From JAJDTT01 sp022827025 (GTDB taxonomy: Bacteria > Acidobacteriota > UBA6911 > RPQK01 > JAJDTT01), in NCBI GenBank assembly GCA_965203535.1, contig OZ241897.1, positions 4,526,001 to 4,590,000 on the forward strand: a stretch of 64,000 nucleotides of DNA, in the 5' to 3' direction. A program made the translations under genes and the position numbers. The notes beneath the pieces were generated by a model. The model was not told the DNA's origin and did no database searches. It was given only the letters and a program-made list of their open reading frames with translations. Below are positions 32,075-41,472 of this stretch, piece by piece. The first letter of the stretch is position 1; the number at the start of each line of letters is the position of its first letter.

Positions 32075-32842
32075 ATGGACGAAATAGAACGCCGCTTGGC
32101 CCTTTTCCTGGATCTGGAGAATCTGGCTCTGGGCATGGAGAAGGGCCGGAACCGGGCCCGGTTCCGCATCGACAAGGTCTTGGAGCGACTGGTGGAGAAG
32201 GGGAAGATCCTGGTCAAGGAGGCGTACGCCGACTGGTCGCGCTTCTCCGAGTACAAGCAGGAGCTGCACGAATCCGCCTTCGAGCTCATCGACATCCCCA
32301 AGCGGAGCAGAACGGGCAAGAACTCCGCCGACATCCGGCTCTGCGTGGACGCCATGGACCTCTGCTTCTCCAAGGACCACATCGACACCTTCGTCATCCT
32401 CTCCGGGGACAGCGACTTCTCCCCCCTGGCTTCCAAGCTGAAGGAGAACGGCAAGCACGTCATCGGTCTGGGAACCCAGGGCAGCACCTCCCAGATGCTG
32501 GTGGAGAACTGCGACGAGTTCATCTTCTACGAGGAACTGGACGAGGTCGCCACGCGCCCGCCTCGCCTGAACACCCGGATCGCCAAGGACAAACGCCCCG
32601 CCTTCCAGCTCCTCATCGAGTCGATCCTGGCCCTGATGCGCGAGAACAAGGACGTGATCTACTCCTCCATGGTCAAGCAGACCATGAAGCGGAAACAGCC
32701 CGCCTTCAACGAATCCCGGTTCGGCTACCGGACCTTCTCGGCCCTCCTGGAAGACGCCTCCAAGTTCAACCTGGTGGTCCTGGGCGAAGACGCCCGAAGC
32801 GGCACCTACGTGGTCCGGGGCTTCGGAAAAAACTCCAATTGA
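32075..32842 (+). CDS. NYN-domain ribonuclease-like protein with C-terminal LOTUS/OST-HTH domain
   Basis: A 255-residue protein. The N-terminal NYN (LabA-like PIN superfamily) domain has the first acid in LALFLDLENL (Asp13), a central ADIRLCVDAMDL segment with acids near residues 90-96, and SGDSDFSPLASKLKENGK (Asp112, Asp114). These are the metal-binding acids of PIN-type nucleases, so an RNA-cleaving role is likely. From about residue 168, FQLLIESILALMRENKDVIYSSMVKQTMKRKQP and FGYRTFSALLEDA form a LOTUS/OST-HTH fold, which binds RNA. The gene stands alone between the tRNA and an acetyltransferase gene. Confidence 0.85.
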   Translation: MDEIERRLALFLDLENLALGMEKGRNRARFRIDKVLERLVEKGKILVKEAYADWSRFSEYKQELHESAFELIDIPKRSRTGKNSADIRLCVDAMDLCFSKDHIDTFVILSGDSDFSPLASKLKENGKHVIGLGTQGSTSQMLVENCDEFIFYEELDEVATRPPRLNTRIAKDKRPAFQLLIESILALMRENKDVIYSSMVKQTMKRKQPAFNESRFGYRTFSALLEDASKFNLVVLGEDARSGTYVVRGFGKNSN

Positions 32843-32903
32843 AGTTGGCCCGGCGCCCACAAGTCGGAATCCCATTCCCGCACCCATCTGCGAAAGCTCC
32901 GGG

Positions 32904-33365
32904 ATGAGAGTCGTCGAGGTCACCACCGTCACCCCGGAGCTCGTCGAGTCCATCGCCCGGCTGATCCCGCAACTCTCCACCTCGGCCACGATTCCCACCG
33001 CCGATCACCTGGAGCGGCTCGTTTCCGACGACACCTCCCAGCTTCTGGTCGCCCGAGACCCGAACCAACAAGACCGGATCGTCGGCACCCTGACCTTGGT
33101 CCTCTACCGCATTCCCACTGGCGTAAGAGCCTGGATCGAGGACGTGGTCGTGGACGAGTCTGCCCGAAGGCAAGGAGTCGGCGAACTCCTCTGCCGTGAG
33201 GCCATTAAGCGAGCCCGGTCCGCCCGCGCCCGCAACGTCGACCTCACCTCCCGGTCCGCCCGCAAAGCCGCCAACCGACTCTACCGCCGCCTCGGTTTCT
33301 CACTGAGGGTAACCAACCTCTACCGCTACCCGCTGGAGGAACCCGAGTCCCCACCCTCCAACTGA
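32904..33365 (+). CDS. GNAT-family N-acetyltransferase
   Basis: A 153-residue acetyltransferase of standard single-domain length. The acetyl-CoA-binding motif is visible as IEDVVVDESARRQGVGELLC (about residues 79-98), and the C-terminal part NRLYRRLGFSLRVTNLYRYPL is the usual last helix and strand. The substrate, a small amine or a protein N-terminus, cannot be inferred. It starts 61 bases after the NYN gene on the same strand and could be cotranscribed. Confidence 0.85.
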   Translation: MRVVEVTTVTPELVESIARLIPQLSTSATIPTADHLERLVSDDTSQLLVARDPNQQDRIVGTLTLVLYRIPTGVRAWIEDVVVDESARRQGVGELLCREAIKRARSARARNVDLTSRSARKAANRLYRRLGFSLRVTNLYRYPLEEPESPPSN

Positions 33366-33530
33366 GCCCGCGCAAGAGTATCCATGTTGCAAGTGAAGGA
33401 GCGGCGTCATCCTTGGCACCGTCTTACGACTTCGCATTCAAGAAAAACCGGGCGGCCGCATCGTCTCTCCCCGCCCGTGTTCGTCATCACCCCTCCCCCA
33501 GCCCGAAAACGAGCGGAAGGACCGACCTCC

Positions 33531-33695
33531 CTTCGTCTGAGAAAAACATGGGGCACCCGGAGGGGGGACATTCTTGTCCCCCTCTTCGCCACGGTTGCCT
33601 TCGCTGGTCTCCGGCGGGGCCGGAGTTAGGCGAATAGGAGGGGGGACTTTCAGTCCCCCCGTGGGAGTGGGGGTAGGAAAACCCCCACTCCTTTG
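33531..33695 (-). repeat. Dispersed GC-rich repeat family 1, copy e (inverted)
   Basis: The reverse complement of the family 1 unit, from TCTGAGAAAAACATGGGGCA to CCCCCACTCCTTT, missing the last 40 bases. The rest of the gap between the acetyltransferase and the dehydrogenase shows no gene. Confidence 0.8.
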
Positions 33696-33832
33696 AACCA
33701 CGCCAAAACCCCCACGCCCCATCCCCCCAACCTTTGCAGCCACCGGACGCCCGCCAGTATAATTCCGGCGTCCCATGGCCCCGAACGACCCGGAGCCATT
33801 CATCCACCCATGACCCAAACAGGTGTAAACTC

Positions 33833-34918
33833 ATGACCGACACACTAAAACTCGCAGTGATCCCCGGCGACGGAACCGGCCCCGAAGTCACCACCGAAGC
33901 CCTCAAAGTCCTCGAAGCAGTCGCCCCCCTGGAGGACGTCCGCTACGAACGAGTCGACTTCGACTACGGCGGCGACCGCTACCTCGCCACCGGCGAGATC
34001 ATCACCGACGCCCAAATCGAAGAACTAGGCCAATTCGACGCCATCTACCTCGGCGCCATCGGCCATCCGGACGTCACCCCCGGCCTGCTCGAGAAGGGCC
34101 TCCTCCTCTCCATCCGCTTCCAGCTCGACCAGTACATCAACCTCCGTCCCGTCAAGCTCTACCCCGGCGTCGAATGCCCCCTCAAGGACAAGGGACCCGA
34201 ACACATCCGTTTCGACGTCGTCCGCGAAAACACCGAGGACCTCTACTGCGGCGCCGGCGGCTTCCTGCGCAAGAACACCCCCCAGGAGGTGGCCACGCAG
34301 GAGATGATCGCCACCCGTTACGGAGCCGACCGCTGCCTGCGCTGGGCCTTCAATCACTGCATCAGCCGCCAGGACCGCCTGCGCCTCACCCTGGTCCACA
34401 AGACCAACGTCCTCACCTACGCCGCCGACCTCTGGGAGCGGGCCTTCCACGCCATGGGAGAAGCCGAATTCCCCCAGGTCAACCGCGACTACAACCACAT
34501 CGACGCCGCCTGCATGTGGTTCGTCAAGAACCCCGAGTACTACGACACCATCGTCGTCCCCAACATGTTCGGGGACATCATCACCGACATAGGCGCCATG
34601 ATTCAGGGGGGCCTGGGCGTGGCCGGCGGGGGCAACATCAACCCGGAGCCGGGCGGCTGCAGCATGTTCGAGTGCATGGGAGGTTCGGCGCCCAAGTACA
34701 CGGGCCAGAGCGTCATCAACCCCATCGCCGCCATCGCCGCAATGGGCATGTTGCTGAGGGTCCTGGGAGACCAGAAGGACCAGCCCAACCTGGTTCGCGC
34801 CGGAACCCGGGTGGACGCCGCCATCGGCCGGACCACTCCCAAGATGAAGAGCATGTCCGCCGGCCGGATGGGCTACTCCACGACCGAGGTCGGAGACCTG
34901 GTGGCCGAGGCATTGTAG
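33833..34918 (+). CDS. leuB: 3-isopropylmalate dehydrogenase-type enzyme
   Basis: A 361-residue NAD-dependent beta-decarboxylating dehydrogenase. LeuB oxidises and decarboxylates 3-isopropylmalate in leucine synthesis. Family signatures are LAVIPGDGTGPEVTTEAL at the N-terminus, VRENTEDLYCGAGG near residue 130, LTLVHKTNVL near 185, and NMFGDIITDIGAMIQGGLGV near 244, which contains the metal-binding Asp. I start at 33833 with AGGTG upstream rather than at the longer frame. No leuA, leuC or leuD is adjacent. Isocitrate, tartrate and homoisocitrate dehydrogenases are related, so the substrate call is less certain than the family. Confidence 0.8.
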   Translation: MTDTLKLAVIPGDGTGPEVTTEALKVLEAVAPLEDVRYERVDFDYGGDRYLATGEIITDAQIEELGQFDAIYLGAIGHPDVTPGLLEKGLLLSIRFQLDQYINLRPVKLYPGVECPLKDKGPEHIRFDVVRENTEDLYCGAGGFLRKNTPQEVATQEMIATRYGADRCLRWAFNHCISRQDRLRLTLVHKTNVLTYAADLWERAFHAMGEAEFPQVNRDYNHIDAACMWFVKNPEYYDTIVVPNMFGDIITDIGAMIQGGLGVAGGGNINPEPGGCSMFECMGGSAPKYTGQSVINPIAAIAAMGMLLRVLGDQKDQPNLVRAGTRVDAAIGRTTPKMKSMSAGRMGYSTTEVGDLVAEAL

Positions 34919-35004
34919 AAATCCATCACCACACACCGATCGGGCCAAAAGGCTCGCCCCCGGCAACCCCGGCGTCCCGAAACGCCCCCTGGAGGAACAT
35001 CGTC

Positions 35005-36510
35005 ATGAGACTCATCCATTATCCCGCGATCCTGGTACTGGCCATCCTCCTGTCGCTGCCCGCGGCCCTGGCCGGCGACGTCGTCGACATCGGCTCGCGA
35101 CGCGAACTGTTCGTGGACCATCTCCTCGTCGACCGCCTCGCAGGAGCCAGCCTGCGCCTGGGCACTCCGCTGCCGGGCGGGGTGGCCATCCGCTACGACT
35201 CTCCCGTGGAAGACTCCACGGCCTTCTACACCACCATCTTCAAGGACGGCGACGTCTACCGCATGTACTACCGCGGCGCCCTCTTCGAGAGGAAGACCAC
35301 CTGCTACGCCGAGAGCCGCGACGGCATCACCTGGACCAAGCCCGACCTGGGACTGGTCTCCGTCGACGGCTCCTCTAAAAACCACGTGATCCTGAACGAG
35401 GCGCGCCAGTTCGTCGCCTTCGTCGATCGCCGGCCCGGCGTCCCCGCCTCGGAGCGGTACAAGGGAGTATCGCGGGGCCCGGTCGAGCCCAATGCCCTGG
35501 TCGGTTTCCTCTCGGGCGACGGCCTCCGCTGGCGGATGCTCCGGGACGAACCCATCGTGCCCAAGGTCCTGATCAACCACTTCGATTCGCAGAACGTCCC
35601 GTTCTGGTCGGAGGCCGAAGACCAGTACGTGGTCTACTGCCGGCACATGGAAGGGGGCCGCCGCGCCACGGCGCGGTCCACCTCCAAGGACTTCATCAAT
35701 TGGACTCCGCAGGTCCTCATGAGCTTCAGCGACACGGGCACGACGACTCCCTCGCACCACCTCTACACGAACCAGACCCAGCCCTATTTCCGGGCGCCCC
35801 ACATCTACATCTCGCTGCCGGCCCGGATCATCTTCGCCGACCCGCGGCACATCAAGCGCGAGGAGGACAAGGATCTGGCACGGGGACGCCAACGCATCAT
35901 CACGCCCGAGCTCCGGGACTTCGTCAAGGAGAACATGCCCCTGATGGGCACGGCGGGGACGGGCGACCACTCCGACGCCGTCCTGCTCACCACCCGGGCC
36001 GGGTCCACGGTCTACGATTTCACCTTCCGGGAGAGCTTCGTCCGTCCCGGAATCGGCGTCAACAACTGGACGACCCGGACCAACTATCCGGCCTGCGGCA
36101 TCGTCCCCACCGGCGACGGCGAGATGTCCTTCTACGTGCAGCGGAACTACGGGCAGGACGACTCGGCGTACCTGGAACGGATGACCCTGCGCCTGGACGG
36201 ATTCGCCAGCTTGAACGCGCCCTACCAGGGGGGCGAGATGGTCACCAAGCCGCTGCGTTTCAAGGGCAGCCGGCTGGAGATCAACTACGCCACCAGCGCG
36301 GCCGGCGGCATCCGAATCGAGATGCAGGACCCCAAGGGCCAGCCGATTCCCGGATTCACGCTGGATGAGTGTCCCGAGATCATCGGCGACCAGATCGAGC
36401 GGACCGTCGCCTGGAAGGGTGGCTCCGACCTGAGCTCCCTCTCCGGCAAGGCGGTGCGGATGCGCGTGGTCCTGAAGGACGCCGACCTCTATTCCATCCG
36501 GTTCCACTGA
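35005..36510 (+). CDS. Secreted beta-propeller glycosidase-like protein
   Basis: A 501-residue exported protein with a GGAGG site, a clean signal peptide (ILVLAILLSLPAALAGD) and a start at 35005. The body has propeller-type repeats like those of GH32/GH43-type proteins: YRMYYRGALFERKTTCYAES, GITWTKPDLGLVS, DQYVVYCRHMEGGRRATARS, FINWTPQVLMSF and GEMSFYVQRNYGQ. The C-terminal 90 residues (FKGSRLEINYATSAAGGIRI and IRFH) resemble a beta-sandwich module. Proteins of this design are common in Solibacter-like and planctomycete genomes without a fixed activity. It is followed 20 bases later by a second secreted protein gene, so the pair probably works on the same extracellular carbohydrate. Confidence 0.65.
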   Translation: MRLIHYPAILVLAILLSLPAALAGDVVDIGSRRELFVDHLLVDRLAGASLRLGTPLPGGVAIRYDSPVEDSTAFYTTIFKDGDVYRMYYRGALFERKTTCYAESRDGITWTKPDLGLVSVDGSSKNHVILNEARQFVAFVDRRPGVPASERYKGVSRGPVEPNALVGFLSGDGLRWRMLRDEPIVPKVLINHFDSQNVPFWSEAEDQYVVYCRHMEGGRRATARSTSKDFINWTPQVLMSFSDTGTTTPSHHLYTNQTQPYFRAPHIYISLPARIIFADPRHIKREEDKDLARGRQRIITPELRDFVKENMPLMGTAGTGDHSDAVLLTTRAGSTVYDFTFRESFVRPGIGVNNWTTRTNYPACGIVPTGDGEMSFYVQRNYGQDDSAYLERMTLRLDGFASLNAPYQGGEMVTKPLRFKGSRLEINYATSAAGGIRIEMQDPKGQPIPGFTLDECPEIIGDQIERTVAWKGGSDLSSLSGKAVRMRVVLKDADLYSIRFH

Positions 36511-36530
36511 CGCGGACCACGGTGCCCCAT

Positions 36531-38201
36531 ATGAAAAACCACGGATTCCTCCTGGCGCTCCTTTGGGGCGTCCTCTCCTGCGTCGGCCCTTCCGAGACCC
36601 CGGATGTTGCTTCGAAAGGCGAGCCGAAGCGGGAGCGGCGGATCCTCTACTACGATTCCGCCGCCATCCAGTCGCACAGCTACCTGGACCGGGGGAAGGT
36701 GGAGCCGTACATGAGCCTCATCTACGACATCCGGACCCACGACGATTTCCTGGACGCCAGCGTGCGCATGGTCAAGGGCACCCAGGTGGACACCTACCTG
36801 TGGCACATCGGAAACGGGGCCGAGCCGCCGTGGAACATTCCGACGGATCTGCTCTGGGACTGTTTCGATTCCTACGAGCAGGTGAACGACATCGTAATCC
36901 GGGCCTGCCATGAACAGGGGCTGGAGGTCTGGGGGTCGTTGCGCATGAGCGATCTTCACGCGGCCTTCCGGTCCCGGACCCTGGAGGAATTGGACGACGT
37001 TTTCAAGGCGCAGCATCCCGAGTACCTGATGGCGCCGATGGCGGATCGCCGGCTCCCGTCCGAGCTGACCGAGCAGCGCCTCTGGGTGGCGTTGGACTAC
37101 ACGCACCCGGAGGTTCGGCAGCATCGTCTCGACCACATCGCGAAGACCGCCGCCAGACACGACTTCGACGGCTACGAGCTGGATTTCAACCGCATGGGGA
37201 TCCACTTCCCCATGGGACAGGGACGACAGAAGGCCCACCTGATGACGGACCTCATGCGGCAGATCCGGGAGCGGCTGAACGCTATCGGAGACGAGCGGGG
37301 GCGGCCCTACACCCTGGCGGTCCACGTGATGGATTCCCTGGAGACCAACCTGGAGATCGGTCTGGACGTGGGGACCTGGGCCCGGGAGGGGCTCGTGGAC
37401 GTGCTGCTGGTGGGGCTGGGATACATGCCGGACCAGTTGGCCATCGGCCAATGGGTGAGGCTGGCCGGGGAGACGGGGGTGCAGGTCTATCCGTCCATCA
37501 ATCCCAACACCATGCGGGCGGGTGCTTGGGAGACGCTGCGGGGCAAGCCTCGGTTCCGCGAGGGGATGCGAGGGTATGCCGACTACTATTTGGACCAGGG
37601 CGCGGACGGGATTTACCTGTTCAACTTCCGGCATGAGCCGACGCAGCGGCTGACCGAGGAGGAGTTCACAGGGGTGCTGAGCGAGCTGGGAGAGCGCGAA
37701 ACCATGGCCGGCAAGGACAAGGTCTACGCGATCAACCCGACAGCGCATAGCGGCGGGCCGTTCTATCACGGCTCGGAGCCGGCGCTGCTGCCTATTGTTC
37801 TGGACCGGGTCGAGCGGAAGCTGCGGATTCAACTGGGGCCTGCCGCCGAGGACCCGGAGGCCAGCCTGCGCCTGAGCGTCTACACGGCCAAGGCCGGAAA
37901 GGGGACCACTCTCTGGGTTCGACTCAACCACACGCTGTTGCCCGAACCCGAAAGGGAAGGGGACTGGTTCCACTACGAGGTTCCTGCGGGAGTGGCCCGC
38001 AACGGCATGAACGAGGTGGGCCTGATCTCGAACGTACCCGCCGCCGGCCCCTTCGCAGGTCTGATCGGACCCCCCAACGCCGACCCGGCCGAGTTCCTGA
38101 AGCAGGCCTTCGGTCGCGTCAAGAACGTCATCCAACCCGATAAGGAACCCGTAGTGGTCCACCAGATTCTGTTGGAGATCAGCTATGCTGAGGGTTCCTG
38201 A
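36531..38201 (+). CDS. Predicted lipoprotein with glycoside-hydrolase-like TIM barrel
   Basis: A 556-residue protein. The N-terminus MKNHGFLLALLWGVLSCVGP ends in a lipobox-like VLSC, so it is probably lipid anchored. The barrel-like part has ILYYDSAAIQSHSYLDRGK, VDTYLWHIGNGAEPPWN, GLEVWGSLRMSDLHAAFRS, YTHPEVRQHRLDHI, HDFDGYELDFNRMGIHFPMG, YTLAVHVMDSLETNLEIGLD and GADGIYLFNFRHEPTQRL. The YELDFNR strand, with its adjacent acids, is a plausible active-site strand. A C-terminal beta-rich domain follows from about residue 400. It shares layout with the protein at 25566. The start at 36531 is 20 bases after the propeller gene. Confidence 0.6.
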   Translation: MKNHGFLLALLWGVLSCVGPSETPDVASKGEPKRERRILYYDSAAIQSHSYLDRGKVEPYMSLIYDIRTHDDFLDASVRMVKGTQVDTYLWHIGNGAEPPWNIPTDLLWDCFDSYEQVNDIVIRACHEQGLEVWGSLRMSDLHAAFRSRTLEELDDVFKAQHPEYLMAPMADRRLPSELTEQRLWVALDYTHPEVRQHRLDHIAKTAARHDFDGYELDFNRMGIHFPMGQGRQKAHLMTDLMRQIRERLNAIGDERGRPYTLAVHVMDSLETNLEIGLDVGTWAREGLVDVLLVGLGYMPDQLAIGQWVRLAGETGVQVYPSINPNTMRAGAWETLRGKPRFREGMRGYADYYLDQGADGIYLFNFRHEPTQRLTEEEFTGVLSELGERETMAGKDKVYAINPTAHSGGPFYHGSEPALLPIVLDRVERKLRIQLGPAAEDPEASLRLSVYTAKAGKGTTLWVRLNHTLLPEPEREGDWFHYEVPAGVARNGMNEVGLISNVPAAGPFAGLIGPPNADPAEFLKQAFGRVKNVIQPDKEPVVVHQILLEISYAEGS

Positions 38202-38540
38202 CGCGGGTGTTCCTATTGCGCCGGGTCCACGATCAGCAGACCCGGTGGAAATGTTCAATGCGTCGTTAGGTTTGAAGTGATTCTTGTAACGCCGGCCCTT
38301 GAAACCGCACGTCGTTACCGTTCACCCAGAACGCAGGCACGTTGAGTGCTGTCGCGCCTTGTATCCTACGCTGCCAGGGCTGTGGCACTAATTTCTCCTT
38401 GGTCTCGCCAAACCATTCCGTTTTGTACCCCGAGAGCTACAGTTGTAATAATTGGGATGTATCATGCCACTATCATCGTGGCCGCCATCAAATGGGTTAG
38501 AAGATCTTGAGCCGATACTCAAACGGGGAGGAATCGAGCA
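38202..38540. other. 339-bp gap marking the edge of the AT-richer block
   Basis: Base composition changes near 38270 from strongly GC-rich to clearly AT-richer. The only coding trace is the minus-strand fragment at 38266-38437. No clear integrase, tRNA or direct repeat marks the junction. Confidence 0.5.
38266..38437 (-). pseudogene. Remnant C-terminal coding fragment of unknown family
   Basis: An open frame of 57 codons without a start codon. Its product ends TALNVPAFWVNGNDVRF...LQESLQT and has protein-like composition. It abuts the point where base composition changes, so it may be the tail of a gene cut when foreign DNA arrived. I do not recognise the family. Confidence 0.3.
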
Positions 38541-39518
38541 GTGAATGAGTACATAAAAGAATTAATCACGATCGCGATTTCTGTAGTTCTCTTCCTTTTA
38601 GGCTATCGGCAGACTATTGGAGCGAAGAAAGAGCGTATTCGTTCCGCAAATGGCGAAATCGAAAGGATTCTTGTGCGGAGGATAGTCCTAGACGCATACA
38701 GGCCTCGTGTCGAGTATGTTGGTCGCCTTATTGATGGCAAGGCAAGGGACTTCCAGGTTCGTCCAACTGATCTTCTATCGGAGAGCCAGTTTCTGAACAA
38801 TATATTCACTCGAGTGGTCGAGACCGATTTCATTGCCCGAGAACAGCGAGAGAAGATACTAGATCGTCTCAGTCCTGTAGTAAAGGAAGCAGAAAAGCGA
38901 CCTCTAATAGAAGATGTAGTTGAGGAACTCCCGTCAGCACGAAGGTCGAGGGCAATCGCCGGAATCACGATAGCAATTATGGCCATGCTAGCATCCTTTA
39001 CTTCGGTGTTTCTAACATACCTTCCGGAAATTCATGCACTCGAAGCAGGGCTCTCTAAAATCCTGCCGATGGTCGCTGTGCCAGCGGCGGCCAGCCTCGC
39101 CATAATCTCTTTCTTGATCATTATGTACCGTATTCGGGAACCGCAGGAAGAACAGAGTAAGTTGTCAGCTTTGTCAAACTACGTTGGATTCGAGCGGGAC
39201 GTGATAAAAACCGTCGAGAAGGCCGGATTTGTGGCAAGAGTCGCCGGACCGGAAGAACGAGGTTACGACTTCCGTATACAACACGGAGACCGGCAAATCC
39301 TTGTAGAGATAAAGGCATGGAAACGGCGATTGCCAGCTCGAACTGTGCGCATCGTGGTTGATAATCTCCGTGATGCGGTTTACCGGGAGAATGCGACCGA
39401 AGGAATCTTGGTGACTAGAACCGATGTTCGTATTCCTGGCGTTTTCCGTGATGGTAACCGAGTTAAAGTTATGACCTTACGCAAACTTCGGAACTATCTT
39501 GTCCACGCTACTAATTGA
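38541..39518 (+). CDS. Membrane-anchored restriction-endonuclease-like (Mrr-type) protein
   Basis: A 325-residue protein with an N-terminal transmembrane helix (residues 6-22) and a central hairpin of two more (about 138-161 and 174-196). A C-terminal nuclease-like domain starts near residue 212: GFERDVIKTVEKAGF, GYDFRI with Asp243, and ILVEIKAWK with Glu256 and Lys258, followed by ATEGILVTRTD. This is the D-(12)-E-x-K core of Mrr-type restriction-like enzymes. The active site therefore appears intact and faces the cytoplasm if the helices are as drawn. The gene is AT-rich compared with the flanking chromosome and stands at the entrance of the accessory region. Defence or surveillance of incoming DNA is plausible but not shown. 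Confidence 0.65.
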   Translation: MNEYIKELITIAISVVLFLLGYRQTIGAKKERIRSANGEIERILVRRIVLDAYRPRVEYVGRLIDGKARDFQVRPTDLLSESQFLNNIFTRVVETDFIAREQREKILDRLSPVVKEAEKRPLIEDVVEELPSARRSRAIAGITIAIMAMLASFTSVFLTYLPEIHALEAGLSKILPMVAVPAAASLAIISFLIIMYRIREPQEEQSKLSALSNYVGFERDVIKTVEKAGFVARVAGPEERGYDFRIQHGDRQILVEIKAWKRRLPARTVRIVVDNLRDAVYRENATEGILVTRTDVRIPGVFRDGNRVKVMTLRKLRNYLVHATN

Positions 39519-39593
39519 CTGATCAATAGTATTGTGACACGGGGATGGGGGCACAGATATGGACTGTGCTGTCCATTACAGACAAGCTAGAGA

Positions 39594-40385
39594 CTATTTG
39601 CCAAATATACCGTCGAGAATTTCCTCGAAATTGGCGGTGTAATGACGTAACTGGTCAGCCCAATCGGCAGTGCCAGGGAAGGAAAGAGCACAGATTGTCA
39701 TGGCAAACAACCCCCGTCGGAAATAATTTGACAAGTCTTGTCGATGCGCTTCGTGCAGCGGAGTTCCTAGCATCCCCGTCATATGGAATCGAGGCGGAAG
39801 GCCACCGTACAAATCCATGATATGCGGTGACGCAGCGTGTACGTATCCTGAATATGTTTTTTGTACCGTTCGAAGCACCTCAGACCCTGTACTTGGATCT
39901 ATGTTCTTGGGAGGCGGGTTTTTCGCGAAAGACCTGCTGACGTGGGCGTGGATTTTCTTCCGGGGAACCATGGGCCGCTTTTGAGTCGATTCGAGAGCAC
40001 TCTCAGCATCAAATTCCTCTTGATAGAAAGCTTGAAGGTACTTTTTATGCAGTTTCTCAGGATTCTCAATACCATTTCTGAGGAAAAGGATATCCGTCTG
40101 AATCTCATCGAGGATTCGCTGGAGGGCTCCCACTTCTTGAACGAACCCATGGCTCAATAGCAAACGAGCAGCGTGCAGAGTGCTAACCATCCGAGCAAGT
40201 TTCTGAACAATCGCTTGCTGGATGGACTTCTCCGTGTACCGGAAGCCGGGTGGGTGGGGTTTCTCTCTGAACCGTGGTTGAGGAACCTTAGTAGCCAGAT
40301 TGTTGACAACTACTTCCATAGTGACCAGTGCGTGTTGGAAATTATGATCTAGATCGTCTTGCTGCATAATAATGACTCTCTGCAT
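39594..40385 (-). CDS. Hypothetical protein (helical, 263 residues)
   Basis: I do not recognise this protein with confidence. It is mostly helical, with two helix pairs near residues 60-115 (QQAIVQKLARMVSTLHAARL, GALQRILDEIQTDILFL) and 215-260, and a central charged segment. The composition recalls DUF5677-type proteins found in accessory islands, but I cannot confirm that. The start could also be the ATG six codons downstream at 40367. It is the last of a row of minus-strand small genes running from 42629. Confidence 0.55.
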   Translation of the reverse strand: MQRVIIMQQDDLDHNFQHALVTMEVVVNNLATKVPQPRFREKPHPPGFRYTEKSIQQAIVQKLARMVSTLHAARLLLSHGFVQEVGALQRILDEIQTDILFLRNGIENPEKLHKKYLQAFYQEEFDAESALESTQKRPMVPRKKIHAHVSRSFAKNPPPKNIDPSTGSEVLRTVQKTYSGYVHAASPHIMDLYGGLPPRFHMTGMLGTPLHEAHRQDLSNYFRRGLFAMTICALSFPGTADWADQLRHYTANFEEILDGIFGK

Positions 40386-40430
40386 TCTGGTATGGGGAGA
40401 TTGTAGAACCGCTTCGGCTTCTCTCAGCCT

Positions 40431-40769
40431 TCACAATGCCTTGAAGAACCGGTACACATCAGATGGTGTGCTGGCGTTGTCGAATCCTTCTAGCACACGA
40501 CCGCGCAATGTGCGGTCACGCACCCATACAGCCCCTAATTCATGGTCATACGTCAGTGCGTACTTTTTCCCGTCTATGAAGAACCAGAGGATGTTCGCAG
40601 GTCCGCCTTTGAACTCACGCACCCAGATCGTGCCAGTGTTGCGCCACAGCACAGCACCTGCAAGCGTCAAGATTATTGACCTCACGTTTTCCGCGTGATG
40701 CTCTGAACGACCCATAACTCCCAAAAAGTATTTTTGGAAATCAGTTACTGTGTTAATTCGTATTGCCAT
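40431..40769 (-). CDS. Small conserved-looking hypothetical protein (112 residues)
   Basis: The sequence contains LTLAGAVLWRNTGTIWVREF, GGPANILWFFIDGKKYALTY and LRGRVLEGFDNASTPSDVYRFF. It is a compact alpha/beta protein of the kind found repeatedly as an integron-cassette or island protein; I recall similar cassette proteins but cannot verify the match. Function is unknown. It sits in the minus-strand row of short genes, 45 bases upstream of the previous entry. Confidence 0.6.
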   Translation of the reverse strand: MAIRINTVTDFQKYFLGVMGRSEHHAENVRSIILTLAGAVLWRNTGTIWVREFKGGPANILWFFIDGKKYALTYDHELGAVWVRDRTLRGRVLEGFDNASTPSDVYRFFKAL

Positions 40770-40770
40770 T

Positions 40771-41063
40771 CTAGTACCTTTCGATGTTTTCCCGAAGTTG
40801 ATTCAGTCGGTCAACTGCTGCGATCTTCACAGGATTGATCTCTATTTCAATGATCCAAACAGAAGTGCCGACGTTTGTGCCGGTCCTCCCTAATTGGATC
40901 CCTTTCCGCTCAGTCTGCTGTTATGAAGTATATCCACTTTCCTTCAATAGTACGCAGAGGCGAACTTGTCCAGAAAGTATTCGTATATCGCTTCGTGCGT
41001 CCGCTCTTCGGCCAGCCCATCATCAGCTACTACAGTGGACAGCAGCAAGCATAGAAATAGCAT
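40771..41063 (-). pseudogene. Frameshifted small secreted protein
   Basis: A 39-codon frame (40944-41063) begins with a good signal peptide (MLFLCLLLSTVVADDGLAEE) and ends at a TGA. The following frames continue protein-like sequence (EGKWIYFITAD, then GTNVGTSVWIIEIEINPVKI) to a stop at 40771, just before the next ATG. Two shifts are needed to join them, so I read this as a decayed gene. It could instead be a genuine 39-residue protein. Confidence 0.35.
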
Positions 41064-41075
41064 GATGCTACCTCT

Positions 41076-41363
41076 TCATTTGTCGAGATGCCAGGACTTG
41101 ACCCCAGTCACGGGGTCTGTGTGAACCTCCACGCGGAAGCCGAGAGATTCTGCTGTGTTTCTGAAAAACGTCCGTTGAGCGTCGGACATATTCCAATATC
41201 GAACGTCAGCGTCTCTGCTACGCTGATGTGTTACGTGTGGTGACCTCCAGTTTTGATTGGGATCTAACACGCCACCATCCGGCAAGCTATTGTCGTTGAC
41301 GAGAATCGGCTCCTCATACTGCATGTAGAATGCGCGACCCAAGCACCGCAGGAAACGGATCAT
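41076..41363 (-). CDS. Metallopeptidase-like fragment (LAS type, M15/M74-related)
   Basis: About 95 residues. The sequence GGVLDPNQNWRSPHVTHQRS is followed by RDADVRYW and ends KSWHLDK. The H-x2-S-x3-D pattern (HQRSRDAD) and the final WHLD resemble the zinc-binding HxxGxxxD and WHxH signatures of D-Ala-D-Ala peptidases and MepA-type murein hydrolases. The N-terminal part expected for such enzymes is missing, and the upstream DNA contains the GAGAAAGGGACAG repeat phrase, so the gene may be truncated. The start is uncertain (41363 or 41324). Confidence 0.4.
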   Translation of the reverse strand: MIRFLRCLGRAFYMQYEEPILVNDNSLPDGGVLDPNQNWRSPHVTHQRSRDADVRYWNMSDAQRTFFRNTAESLGFRVEVHTDPVTGVKSWHLDK

Positions 41364-41472
41364 TTCTGACGTGCCGCAGTGATTTGACGGATGCCAGATC
41401 CCCACCAAACAGAGAAAGGGACAGGCTACTTCTCCCGCCATGCTCACCCACGAGGCACAGGAGTCTCGCCTT

